64,000 bases of DNA from Gnetum montanum. Lineage: Eukaryota; Streptophyta; Gnetopsida; Gnetales; Gnetaceae. The DNA is taken from NCBI GenBank assembly GCA_015680685.1, contig MNCI01004353.1, positions 225,947 to 289,946 of the forward strand, written 5' to 3'. Position 1 is the stretch's first letter. Every line of letters starts with the position of its first letter. The notes under the pieces are model-generated. The model was not told where the DNA came from. It made no database searches and saw only the letters and a program-made list of their open reading frames with translations. Shown piece after piece: positions 23,313 through 33,569 of this stretch. A program made the translations under genes and the position numbers.

Positions 23313-24686
23313 TTGAATTTCCAAGGTCAAAAATGAAGGATTTAAGGTTAATTTGAAAGATTGAGGGTAACATCGAAGAGACCAAAAGGTACTAGAAGTG
23401 TAATGAAGTGAAATTTTACAATGAAGTTCGTGAATAGGGTGAGAAAAAAGGACATGTAGTGCTGCATAGGAACATTTGAATGAAAATGATGATAAAGGAA
23501 AGGATAACTTTAGCAATGTAGTACTCGGAGGGTATAAGATGATGTGATGATGATGTGCAATGAGTGCAAATTACAAAAGTCACACAAGTGGGTCCTCCCC
23601 AAAGCAGGTTCCTACCTATTATGCCCTTACGTAACCACACCTTAAAATGTCCATAGGCACTAAAAGGATTAAATGTAATCCGCACAAGTGCAACAAAATA
23701 CACACATGTAAATACCACCGCGATGAGGTATGAATCCTATGTAACACAAGACACAAGTCAAAAATACATGGACAATGAGATGAGACGAATCATAGAAGGG
23801 ATTGCAGAGATCGGGATGTGAGGTAACTAACCCTGGGCACAGTGAATCCTGAGTGTATGGCATGATTAATGTGTTATTAGCCCATCACTCCAAAATCAAG
23901 ATGAAGTACATTCCTTCGATTAGTGACATCACATTTTTTCATCCAATGATGGACAACCATAAGAGCACCATGACAGCAAGGCATACGATCACTTGGCATT
24001 TTTTCCAAGGGAGGAGTAATTTGGAATTTCTCTATGGCACATTTTTCTTGATCTTTTCTTTGTGTTTTTTTCTTCATTATTTTCTTTTTCTTCTTTTTTT
24101 TTCTTTCTCGTTTAGCCACTTTGGCACTTTGTCTTTTTCAAAAGTGATTTGGAGAAGCTGCCAATCTTCAGGCATGGGTGCATGTCTTTCCAATGGGACC
24201 CCCAAAACAACATTGAGGTTCTTTAGTGGGTGCCTTTATTACTCTTACTCCCATTTTTCATTAGATCTGCAAGGATTTTAGTACAACCAAGCTGCATGAT
24301 AGCACCTACAGATGTCACCAAAGAGAATCCACAAGTCCCGTTGATGTCACACCCTAGCCATTCCCATCTTAGTCCATCATTCTTCGCTCTGGATATAATG
24401 AGCACAAAATTACTTTAAGTTTTAATGATGATAAGAATATCATCATACCCAGAGTAGAACCTCTTATTAATAGAATGGGTGGGTGGATGTTGTGGGCTCA
24501 CTGTCCAAATAATTAATCACCTGAGACTTGATAGCATAGAACAACACCTCGACCGATGAGTCACATGAGTATTTTATTCACCGATGAGATTACCCTCAAA
24601 AAGATAAAACAAAAAATTGAAAATGAAGAACTAGAAAACAAAAAATTGTAAAATCAAAGAAAAGGAAAAAAATTTACTAATTATAC
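23313..24686 (-). other. Noncoding internal tract of the gypsy element
   Basis: No pol domain was found. A block at about 23575-23665 (GTGGGTCCTCCCCAAAGCAG and following) matches 57105-57195 in the other Athila-type derivative, where it belongs to the 3' noncoding region. Short hydrophobic frames here (for example 23416-23718 minus and 23853-24281 plus) come from T-rich or A-rich runs. Confidence 0.5.
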
Positions 24687-27015
24687 TTGTTAGAATGGAG
24701 GATATCCACCATAACTAATCCATTGAGTATGGCTAGAATTAATAAATGGAAAATTTGGATCCAGGCATGTTGGAGATATTGGGGTTCGATCATATCTAAA
24801 CCATTGGGTGTCTTTTGATGTGGTGGTTGGAATGTATCCAAATTGGGGTTCACACCCTTGATTAAAGTTGACATAGTAGGGAAAATTATGAGATGTGGTC
24901 ATGTGATAAGGAGTTGACCCACTATGGCACTTGTGACCGTAAGATGGTATGCAAGGATTGATATGTCTTCCTATGTGGTTATATTCATTAGGCTGCATGG
25001 TTGTTGGAGCATTAATTGATGGCCCGGATAGAGTCACGGGAGGTTTTGAGCTTGAGGAGGCAGATGCATCACATCGTTGAACTCATGCTAAGTTGGAGGA
25101 TGTAGTGGTTTCGGGACCGTGTTGTCTCTTTCTACGGTCATGCCTAAAGCAACACTTTTGACATTGTGGAGGACCTCCACTGCTGTTGACAGTAGTAGCA
25201 CAAGTAACATTCATGAGTTGGTGCTGTGGTACGAAACCTTCTGGCACAACTAGTGGTGATGTGGAAACAAGTGAAGGATGAGAATATTGAGGGTGAGGAG
25301 AAGTGTAAGGAACATGAGGTGGTGATCTTGTTGGAGAGGACATGGGTTGATAGTACTCCAAAGAATGATAATGATGTGGTGAAATAGAGGATGTTGACAC
25401 AGTTGGGAAAATAGGATGTTGAGCATAATAAGCACTTGGGTTCGGATGGTATGAAGGGTGTGACCAGTTTGACAGTGTCCTCCCCCACGACTGGGGTTTT
25501 TACCACTGTGGTTGAACTTGGTAGTTCTGTACAAAATCTAGATGTAACATTCCTCCCCAATGCTCATGTAAATGTGACAAGATTAAGCATTGGCCTTCAG
25601 GATGATTGTACAGGCAAACATCACATTAGTACATATGATTTACAGTTGAGCACCTATCCTTATTTTCTTCAACCCTCCTTTCTGATTGTCTAGTGGTGTT
25701 CTATCCTATTTCTTAGTTTGGGATGATTCCTCCTCTCATAATGTTGGCATATTCTCCGCATTTTTCATGTACCCATTTCGTCATCTTATTGATCTTTGCC
25801 TCAATTTCATCTAGTGATTGTAGTATTGGAAAAGATGATTCCACCTCCTTGAGATGAGTTGATTTCTCCTCTTCATGATCATGGACCTTCACTATTTTGA
25901 GATTTTGGTCCTGTTGAGGGCTTTCAACATTCTCCCATTTAGCTATTTCTCCTTCTTATTTTACTACGTACTTGATAAGCTCTTGGAATTGGTGGGTTCG
26001 TAGCTTATATAGTTGACCTGGGGCATACATCCCTAGGGTCTCCCTTGTTTCATTACAAAGCTCATCTATGATGTGATACATTAGCCTTTCCTTGGAGAAC
26101 CCATGGCCTAGGCAATTTTTTAACAATGAATAGTATTTCTAAGGCCATGTCCAAGGGTTCATGTTGCCCTTGTTTCCACTCTTGGATTTGTATCCTCAAG
26201 GCTAACACTCTTGCATAGGTTTGATATCTTTCAGTGAAGAGTTCTACCATTGTTGGCCAACTGTGAATTGATTTCAGCTTCAAAGGCCTGTACCATACTT
26301 TTGCTTGGCTAACAAGTATCATAGGAAAGAGCTTAAGTCTTTTCCACCCATTATCAATATTGTTCCATACACAAGCATCATGGAAGGCTTGTAAATGATG
26401 TTGTGGATCTAAATCATAGCCTCCTGAAAACTTGGGAGAGTTATTTAAATCAAGCCTGGGTAGACAACTTTCTTTACGATGCCTGTGGGAGATTTGAATA
26501 GCCTCTTGTATATGAATTAGGCTCTTAGTGATCAGCAGGGGTTCATTGTCACTAGGTAGGTTATGAATTTTTGAGTTGGGATGATGTTTTCTTTGTTCAT
26601 GTTGGCATTCCTAACTTTGCCCGTGGGCTCGATTTTTATTTCTACGTCGACCCCTTGAAAGATGATCATCCATGTCACAACCTGACATCAAAGGAGTAGA
26701 GGAAGAGAAAGAACTAGAAGACTTTTCATGACTTTTGTAAGTCTCCCAATCATCCCTAGATAAATTCCTGTTAACCATTGAGAAGGTCCTAGGCCTTACT
26801 GGCCCCCTTATTCTATGGGATGTCCCATCCTCACTAGAGGTGTTAGAGTTGGATGATAAGAGTCCTTGAGTACCGTTGGGGTGTTCATGAACATAGGAGA
26901 CCCCTGCATAAGATTGAGTACTCCAAACTTCATCTTCATCATCATATATTTCATTGGTTCTCTAATGAATTGCCTCACTAGTTGTTGTATTATCATAGTC
27001 TTGTGAGAGAGACAT
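24687..27015 (-). pseudogene. Athila-type gag
   Basis: Starts MSLSQ at 27015, as does the gag at 345-1870. In order it has a Ser/Asn-rich stretch, the block DPQHHLQAF-DACVW, VWYRPLKLKSIHSWPTMVEL and FTERYQTYARV (capsid-like), the knuckle CDVCLYNHPEGQC (CX2CX3HX4C, usual for Athila), then a long Pro/His/Tyr/Ser-rich tail ending WISYGGYPPF near 24690. At least one frameshift lies between 26062 and 25400, and there are several stops. No protease follows, unlike the gag-protease at 58600-61548. Confidence 0.75.
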
Positions 27016-27128
27016 TGTTGTGAATTTTGTGTGACTTATTTGCAATTACTTTCTTTTTAAATGATATATCGTCAAGGCTTCATTATAGCAATCTTGTATG
27101 ATTTAACTAATCTAGATAACTAGCACCA

Positions 27129-27147
27129 TCCCCAGCAACAACACCAA
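27129..27147 (-). other. Primer-binding site, tRNA-Asp type
   Basis: Reads TTGGTGTTGTTGCTGGGGA on the minus strand. It differs from TTGGCGCCGTTGCCGGGGA only by four C-to-T changes. Confidence 0.8.
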
Positions 27148-28012
27148 TGATGAGTGGCAAGGTACCCCTACACTCAACCATATGAATACGAGCGTGTATG
27201 CATGATCCAGTTGAACACCGCAGATGGACTAGTTGTGTGGTATCTAGATAGTTACATGTTAATCGTAGTTCATTGTCTTCCCACCTGGACTAGTATTTGT
27301 TTATTCACGTATGGTTTAGTTCGGAGTGAGGTAAATGATGGGTTCCTAAACTAAGGCTACTCCTAGAGACAATGGGGAACAATCTTAATTAAGGTAATGG
27401 ACAATGGGAAATGAAATCTATGCTAACCCTAAGTGCGATGAGCATCCGTCTTTAATCATCCGTATGCATCTTGGACCTCGTGTACTACTTCTGGGATTAC
27501 CAAGTGCACATTACTTGAGCACTCCTAAATACGCTACTGGGTTACCAAGTAATTACACTTAAATATTCGTGATTAAGTCATACTCATTCCATGTTAATTA
27601 ACAGGAAGTGTAAATACAATAAAGGAAATATGAACTAAAAAGAAAACAATAAATAATTAACAATTAAAGTAATTAAAAGCTAAGTGAATGTTGCAATGAT
27701 GGAGTAATCTTGATCTTTATTGCTGATCGTGTGCATGTCCAAGTATGTCACACTCAAACAAAGGTTCCATACAATTACAATCATCACACTGTGGGCATGC
27801 ATTGGGGAAAGAACTGAAACTAACTAAAAATTAACAAAAACACTCTACCCTATGACTTACCAACTCCCCCTTTCCTGTGCACACAAATGTTGTATTTATA
27901 GGCCTACACAGGAATCACGATATTGTGTATTCGATATCGTTATCCAAGTTGCGATATTGCGTACCCGATATCAAGGATCCAATATGAAGGCCTAGCAAAC
28001 CACGATTCATCA
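27148..28012 (-). repeat. 5' LTR of the gypsy element 18824-28012
   Basis: Begins TGATGAGTGGCAAGGTACCC and ends GATTCATCA, flanked by the PBS. The promoter side has GATATT/GATATC motifs at about 27917-27985 and TATAAATA (minus) at about 27893-27900. Confidence 0.85.
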
Positions 28013-28579
28013 ACTGAGAAATCTCTAATTTCTTTCATGAATGTGACTTTCTCTCTAAACTGAAATTGCAAAATCTAGTTATTTTTATGATCACATCACT
28101 CTCTGGCAAGTCCTTGTCCATCCCATATATAGCTACTACTAAGTAATTAGCTTTGGAAAAATAATTTTTGACTTTCTCTCCTTCTTTCATTTTAAGCTTG
28201 TCATATTTGCTTTACAACACTAAAATATTTTATTACTTGACAATAGATGTGCCCTCATAGGTTGCCTTTGAAGTTTTTCATATTTCCTTTGCAATTTTAC
28301 ACCCATCTATTTATTAAACTTAGATTTATTCAATGCATAATAAATAAAATTTTTAGCTTTTGAGTCAAACATGAACTTATCTTTTTATTCTGAAGTTCAT
28401 TTGCTTTATGGCTTGAGCACTCTTATGGTGCAGTCAATGGGTGGTGTGTAGCCTTCAAGAATTGACTCCAAGACCTCAAATTCCATGGATTCAAAGAATC
28501 GTTGCATTCTTTCTTTTTAATATGTGAATTCAAACCCATCGAACATTGGTGGCTTGGTGTAAGACATCCCCTCCATCAT
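28013..28579 (-). pseudogene. Copia-like gag, N-terminal part
   Basis: Begins MMEGMSYTKPPMFDGFEFTY, followed by KERMQRFFESMEFEV and GYTPP, the usual start of plant copia gags of the UBN2 kind, where F-G-NY--W---M is normal. Several stops follow. It continues at 18823 beyond the nested gypsy element. Confidence 0.65.
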
Positions 28580-28618
28580 TTATTCTTAAAATGTGAAGCA
28601 CAAACTTGAGAATACTAG

Positions 28619-28630
28619 GCTCCGATACCA
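28619..28630 (-). other. Primer-binding site, tRNA-iMet type
   Basis: TGGTATCGGAGC on the minus strand, one change from the usual copia PBS TGGTATCAGAGC, two bases after the LTR end. Confidence 0.8.
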
Positions 28631-28632
28631 CT

Positions 28633-29599
28633 TGAAAATCAAGAACTTAGAAATATGGGGAAAGGGATTGAATAAGTTGCCCAATTAAAAATGCTATAGC
28701 CACCAAAATCAAACACAATTTTTACGTGGTTCCCCAACTTGGGTATGTCAACACTTAGAGGGTAGAATTCGTGCACACCTCCAAACTTTGTTGCTTCAAA
28801 AATATTGTTTGAAGGGCATCACAACCTTTACAAATGTGAGCTCCACACTAGAGTGTTTTTTCACTATAAAACACTCAACCTGGTAAGGTCTCGACAATCC
28901 CAACAAAGATGCCTTCTTGCAAGAAGCACATCAACACCACAAGGCTACTAAGAAAGAAAGAAAAATATCAAGGAGAAAGTGCAACTTGATTTATAGAGTC
29001 CTTGCAATGATGCCCAATACAACCAATACATACAATGAAGGATAAACACAATATCTCTTTGAGTAGCATTGGATAGATTTTACAATGAATAATACTTGCA
29101 TCTTTTCCAAAAATTTTACTTAGTCTTACATCCTTTGAGTTTTAAAAAACTCCTTGGAATTCATGCAATAGCAATTTTAGATGTCTACTTTGAGGATGAG
29201 ACATCTATCTAAAACTAGCCACAATGTAGGAGAGACATCTACTAAAAGTGGGGATGTCTACAGTGAGACATCTACTCTCTAAGATAAATATCTGTTGTTT
29301 TTATGAGATGTCTACTTTGCTTGCACACTCTGAGATCTAGAGCACTCCTTTGTCATTTCGACATTTGTGCAGTCCTTGGAACATCTTCATTTGGCTCGTG
29401 GAATTTATTTTCCATCTATGCTCTAATCTTGTCCACTTTAGTCTTCATTTCATCATTCTAGCTCTCGTTCTTGAAGTCTTGGATCTCCATTTGAAGTCCT
29501 TGCTCATTATACTCTTTCATGCTCCTGCAAGATAATAGTCATACACACATTTTACATTCTCCATTTTTTCTAAGGTTTTGACATACGAAAAGGTCAACA
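28633..29599 (-). repeat. 5' LTR of the copia-like element
   Basis: Shares 28633-29060 with the left LTR. The remainder is its own U3 and carries the palindromic pair AGATGTCT/AGACATCT exactly at 29179, 29199, 29233, 29266 and 29306, with a near copy at 29252. The end GGTCAACA abuts the target-site copy AAACC. Confidence 0.65.
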
Positions 29600-29604
29600 A
29601 AACC

Positions 29605-30345
29605 TTTCCATTGAACACACCATATGGAAAAACTCTATCTTTTTCCAGTTGACTTCAAGCCTTTTTAATTAAATAAATCTTGCCAATGCCTACATCACCT
29701 TTCTAGCCTCAAGAAAAAGTGCTAGAAAAAAATCATCATATCATCTACATACTAAAGAGTACAAAGGTTCTAGGAAAATGAGGATGTGATGTTCAACTTT
29801 TTGATCCATCTAGAAAGATTATCATCAATAATATTAAAGAGATATGGTGAAAAAGGGTCATCTTGCTAAAAGCCTTACCTTGGGAAAAATTTCTAAGATA
29901 TCTATCCATTTAGGAAAACTTGAAATCTAATTGGAGAAAGCATGAACTTGATCATATCATAGAACCATCTACAAAACCCCACCTCCTTTAGGGTGAAAAG
30001 TAAGGTATTGTAGCCCATCTTATCATATGCTTTTTGATAAATTAAGTTTGAAAAAGAAAATCTCCTATTTCTAAATATAAGCCTAATGCAAAGCCTCATT
30101 TGCTATAATGCAATTATTAATAGTATTTTTCATAGGAATGAATTCTAATTGATCCACATCTATGATATTTGGTATCAAGGACTTTAGGTGATTCACCAAA
30201 AGCTTGAAAAAAAATGTATAAAAATTATTGGAAAGATTGATAGGCTTGCAATCCCCTAGGGATTGCACCTTCTCCTTCTTGGGTAGTAAGACAATGAAGA
30301 TATTGTTCTAGGCTTTGGGAAAAGTATCATACTTGAATCTAGTAG
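29605..30345 (-). pseudogene. L1-like LINE reverse transcriptase, upstream half
   Basis: Minus-strand frames show IVLLPKKEKVQSLGDCKPIN, then LSNNFYTFFFKLLVNHLKSL, NTINNCIIANEALH, YQKAYDKMGYNTLL, the QGDPFSPYLFN-like block, and YVDDM, the RT catalytic motif, near 29745. These are RT motifs 0-5 in order. Stops and frameshifts are frequent. The upstream endonuclease is missing, so the LINE is 5'-truncated where it meets a gypsy gag at about 30345. The rest is at 13240-14572. Confidence 0.75.
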
Positions 30346-31150
30346 GAATATACATAGCTTTCCTGATGTTGATCATGTTGGGAGTGGCCAACAAGGATTC
30401 TTCATAATCTCCGAGTTCATGAGATCTATTGTAGTGATGACCCCTTCGATAGTCATGATGTTCTCTTTTATTATATATGATCCTTTTTCCCCTTTCATGG
30501 TTATCTTCTTCTTCATTAGAATGTCTTCTTCTATGTGCATGTCTCCCATTATCTCTCCTTCTTTTGCCACCATGATCCCTTAGTCTTCATTTTTTCTTAT
30601 CAAAATTTTTTGATGAATGAGAGGAAGAAGATGGAGGAGTTGGAGAACGATGCGAGCTAGTTCTCCTTCTATGACTCTTTGATTCATCTATTATTGATTA
30701 ATTTGAGGTATTAAGTCTTGGATTCCTTCTAAGTATGGAGTCCTTCTTATTTCTTCTAGGGGTTTCTGCAAGAGCTTAATGTAGTTTTATTTTAACGAGA
30801 TCTTCAATAAGAATGATTAATGTTTGAGAATGAGACCCATGGGTTTGATAGAATTTCTCTATTTGAAATATAGCATCTTCCTTTAATTCCAAGACAACTG
30901 TTTGTGGTGTCTTCTTCCCTTTATCTTGTTCATATCTTACCTTCATGATGACATTCCTTCTTGCTTAAGCCTCTGTTGGTTGTTGACAAGCTAGGCAAAA
31001 TTCAATGCTGGATACCTTTAATAATTATCTTTCATTGTAGAGAAGTCACCTCATATGTAACTAACCCACAAGTTGTATCCTATAGAGGAACAGTTCTAAA
31101 GTCAAAAGATCATCAAGACAATAAATGGTTAAAATCAAATCCAAAGAAAT
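30346..31150 (-). pseudogene. Gypsy gag remnant
   Basis: Minus strand shows the Arg/His-rich linker (HGGKRRRDNGRHAHRRRHSN) and then ESLLATPNMINIRKAMYIPT, the same block as EPLLATWSMLDITRATRIPT of the gag at 58600-61548. It ends at the LINE junction. No LTR of this copy was seen. Confidence 0.6.
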
Positions 31151-32795
31151 TCCACACTTATGACTATCACTCATAAGTAAAAACATGAATTTTCATCCTA
31201 ACTTCTAATCTTAAGTTCAAGAGTGAAAATTAATAATTAAATTAAATTGAAATCATAAATATATACATACATTATGAAGATTACAAGGGAGACTTCACCT
31301 AATCTATGATTCTACTTTGCTGTTTCCATAATGCAGTAATCTCGACAGGCTAACAATGGACTCTAATGGTCTATAGTTGTCACAAAGCTTAATGAATCCT
31401 CACTTAATAATTATTCAAGGGAAATTTGAGTTCAAATTGATGTGGGTTTACTTGGGTATCAATCCTAGGTGCCCCTTTGGTGCCCTTTGGGTTGCACACC
31501 TTTGGTGCCCGCTGGGTTGCACAAATGGTGTCTAATGGGTTCATGAATCAAAACAAAGTTGAACTCTTATTTATACTTTATAATGTTTAAAAATAAGTAT
31601 TTTAATAATAGGTTGGTATGGAAAAATTTGATACCAATCCATTAATAATAGGTGTAACTATTAATTTTGACATCCTAATGTCTTAGATTAACATGGAAGT
31701 CACATCTTCCATGTGCATGATGCTTCACTCCACGTGTTCACCATCTATATTGGTGTTATTGATGATAGGTGCTACAAATGTGTTGTTGAAGAAACTCACG
31801 GGTGCACTTTTCTGTACACAACCCTTGCTACGCTGTCTTTTTTCCATTGAAGATAGGGCCGACCAAGATTGGTCAATAATGATAGCCACATGGCCATACC
31901 AATGGATGGCCCTACAAGTATTGCATTGGTAATACAAATTGACCTCACCATTCTCCACATGGAGCAATCTACATCATTTATGTTGATATGGTCTGAGTTA
32001 GGGTTAACGTTCTAGTTCCAATACATTACATTCACTAATGTGCACTCATGCAACCACCAATCCAATGTTGCCAAGCCATTTTCACAGTTTATCTCTACTA
32101 TGATCTTCATTGATCTCATAGAAACTCTGTTACTCTCATGTTCTGCCACCCCTAAACAATCTCTAGTAGTGTCATTTACCATTTGCATTTGCACTATGTG
32201 GTTCCTTCATTCGCATCTTCATTTTTAGCATAGGTGCTTGTCTTGATGCCCAGTAAATCATTGCAATCTTTCAAGTTTCTTCCCTCCCACAGTTGTTTCA
32301 AGGCCAAAGGACAATCAGAGAAATATTTGATAGCGAAAGTGATTAGCATGGGGACCTAGTCCTTGCCAAGAATCATAAGATTGATGATATTGTCTATGAT
32401 GAGATCCTATAAGAATCCATCCTTAGACAATAAAAGTAAATCTCCATCACATATCATACTCACTGCTATTGCAATTGCACTTTATCCTGCATTGTCGTTG
32501 TCTTCTTCTTGTCCAAAGTCACCTTTACAATTTTCATCATCCTACCTTTGCCTATGGTACTTTGTAGAGTTGTTCATGGAAATTTCAACACCAGAGATAT
32601 GCACCTAATAGCAAATTGTACTCCTTCCTTAGTGACTCCATTTCATCCCCAACCTTAAGATTCATGAGAAGTTTCACTAGTATTTGAAATGATACACTGT
32701 TGACTTCTTCTTGGAGATAGACAACTTGATGTTGCTTCTAGCAAGTTATAGTATGTGAGATATATTCACAGAATTCCTAAGCCATGAAATGCTTG
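31151..32795. other. Unassigned DNA between gypsy and copia remnants
   Basis: Several short open stretches occur (31725-31967 minus, 80 codons; 32012-32194 minus, 60 codons; 31693-31932 plus, 79 codons) but none was recognised and none has splice support. The stretch could be an older element or captured gene sequence. Confidence 0.3.
31474..31523. repeat. 25-bp tandem duplication
   Basis: CCTTTGGTGCCCTTTGGGTT plus GCACA is followed at once by a copy with two changes. Confidence 0.85.
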
Positions 32796-33286
32796 TGTAA
32801 GATAAAATTTGTGGATTACACAAGAAATTTACATGCATAGATAATCGGAAATACACAATGCAAAAACAAATGGAACTAACCTCTAGCCATTGATGACTTG
32901 AATTAAACTTAGTGTTCGGATTCTTCTTTCACATCGGTGCTCTACAACAATGGTGTATGCAACCTCTAAGCATCTATGAAAGGGGCAAAAACTACAATCT
33001 TTCTATGATTCATGGTGCCTTTTTTCTCCCATCAAGAACAAATTTATAGGCAATGGAATTAGTTACCATGAGAAATTAGAAAAAATAAGAGACCTAATGG
33101 TAACATGTAAACACGTTAAGAGATTCAATGCAAATGCGTAAATAGATATGGAGGCCACCTTGACACGTTAATGAAAGCATAAATGTGTGTAATGCATGTT
33201 AAATGCATTAACATGAATGTGGAGAAATGCGTAACATGTGTTAAACATGTATGCGTAAATGTGGAAAAATGTTAACGCATGTTACA
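32796..33286 (-). repeat. 3' LTR of the copia element
   Basis: Begins TGTAAGATAAAATTTGTGG and ends CATGTTACA. The U3 end holds a dense series of imperfect GTTAACATG / CATGTTAA palindromic motifs (33110-33285), also present in the partner LTR. Confidence 0.85.
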
Positions 33287-33569
33287 ATCTTCCACTTGGT
33301 CTCCATATTTAATTAAGTACAGAGTTTAAGAAATAAATGCATGAATCATGGTGATAATTCCTCTTAATGTGAGTATTATCTTCCATGTATTAAAATGCAT
33401 TATTTCTCAAATGTAATTTTTTATATGGTAACTATCTTTATGAATAAACCAATGTTCATTCTAGGTCTTATCATATGTGAATTTTCTCTCATAACTATAT
33501 GCGCAAACCATATGAGAAAATAGCACAACTGAATAAGAGTTTCATTAAGATTGTAAAGTTGTACATATA

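Larger units (their letters stand above)
18824..28012 (-). mobile_element. Non-autonomous Athila-type Ty3/gypsy element with gag and a 934-codon accessory ORF
   Basis: Target-site duplication ATTGA (18819-18823) and ACTGA (28013-28017), one transition apart. LTRs are 18824-19687 (864 bp) and 27148-28012 (865 bp), with matching termini TGATGAGTGGC and TTCATCA. PBS of tRNA-Asp type at 27129-27147. Minus-strand order: gag (27015-24687), noncoding tract related to 57105-57195, internal LTR-like promoter (about 23312-23205), accessory ORF (22679-19878), PPT, LTR. No protease, RT or integrase motif was found. It is nested in the gag of the copia-like element 14573-29599. A 20-N gap lies inside it. 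Confidence 0.8.
14573..29599 (-). mobile_element. Non-autonomous Ty1/copia-like element with gag and accessory ORF, split by a gypsy element
   Basis: The flanks AAACT (14568-14572) and AAACC (29600-29604) form a 5-bp target-site duplication with one change. LTRs are at 14573-15469 and 28633-29599. The PBS (28619-28630, minus) is TGGTATCGGAGC, the tRNA-iMet type used by copia elements. In minus-strand order it has a gag with two zinc knuckles and coiled coil, an internal motif cluster with TATA box, an accessory ORF, and a PPT. No protease, integrase or RT was found, so it must have moved with enzymes from elsewhere. The gypsy element 18824-28012 sits inside its gag. The whole is inserted in an L1-like LINE. 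Confidence 0.7.

Noticed and set aside
23853-24281. 142-codon + strand frame inside the gypsy element
   Set aside because: Low-complexity Phe/Ser/Leu sequence from T-rich DNA on the strand opposite to gag; no domain.
25144-25560. 138-codon minus-strand frame as its own protein
   Set aside because: It is another frame of the gag tail; the frame with the His/Pro/Tyr-rich gag sequence is 25083-25400.
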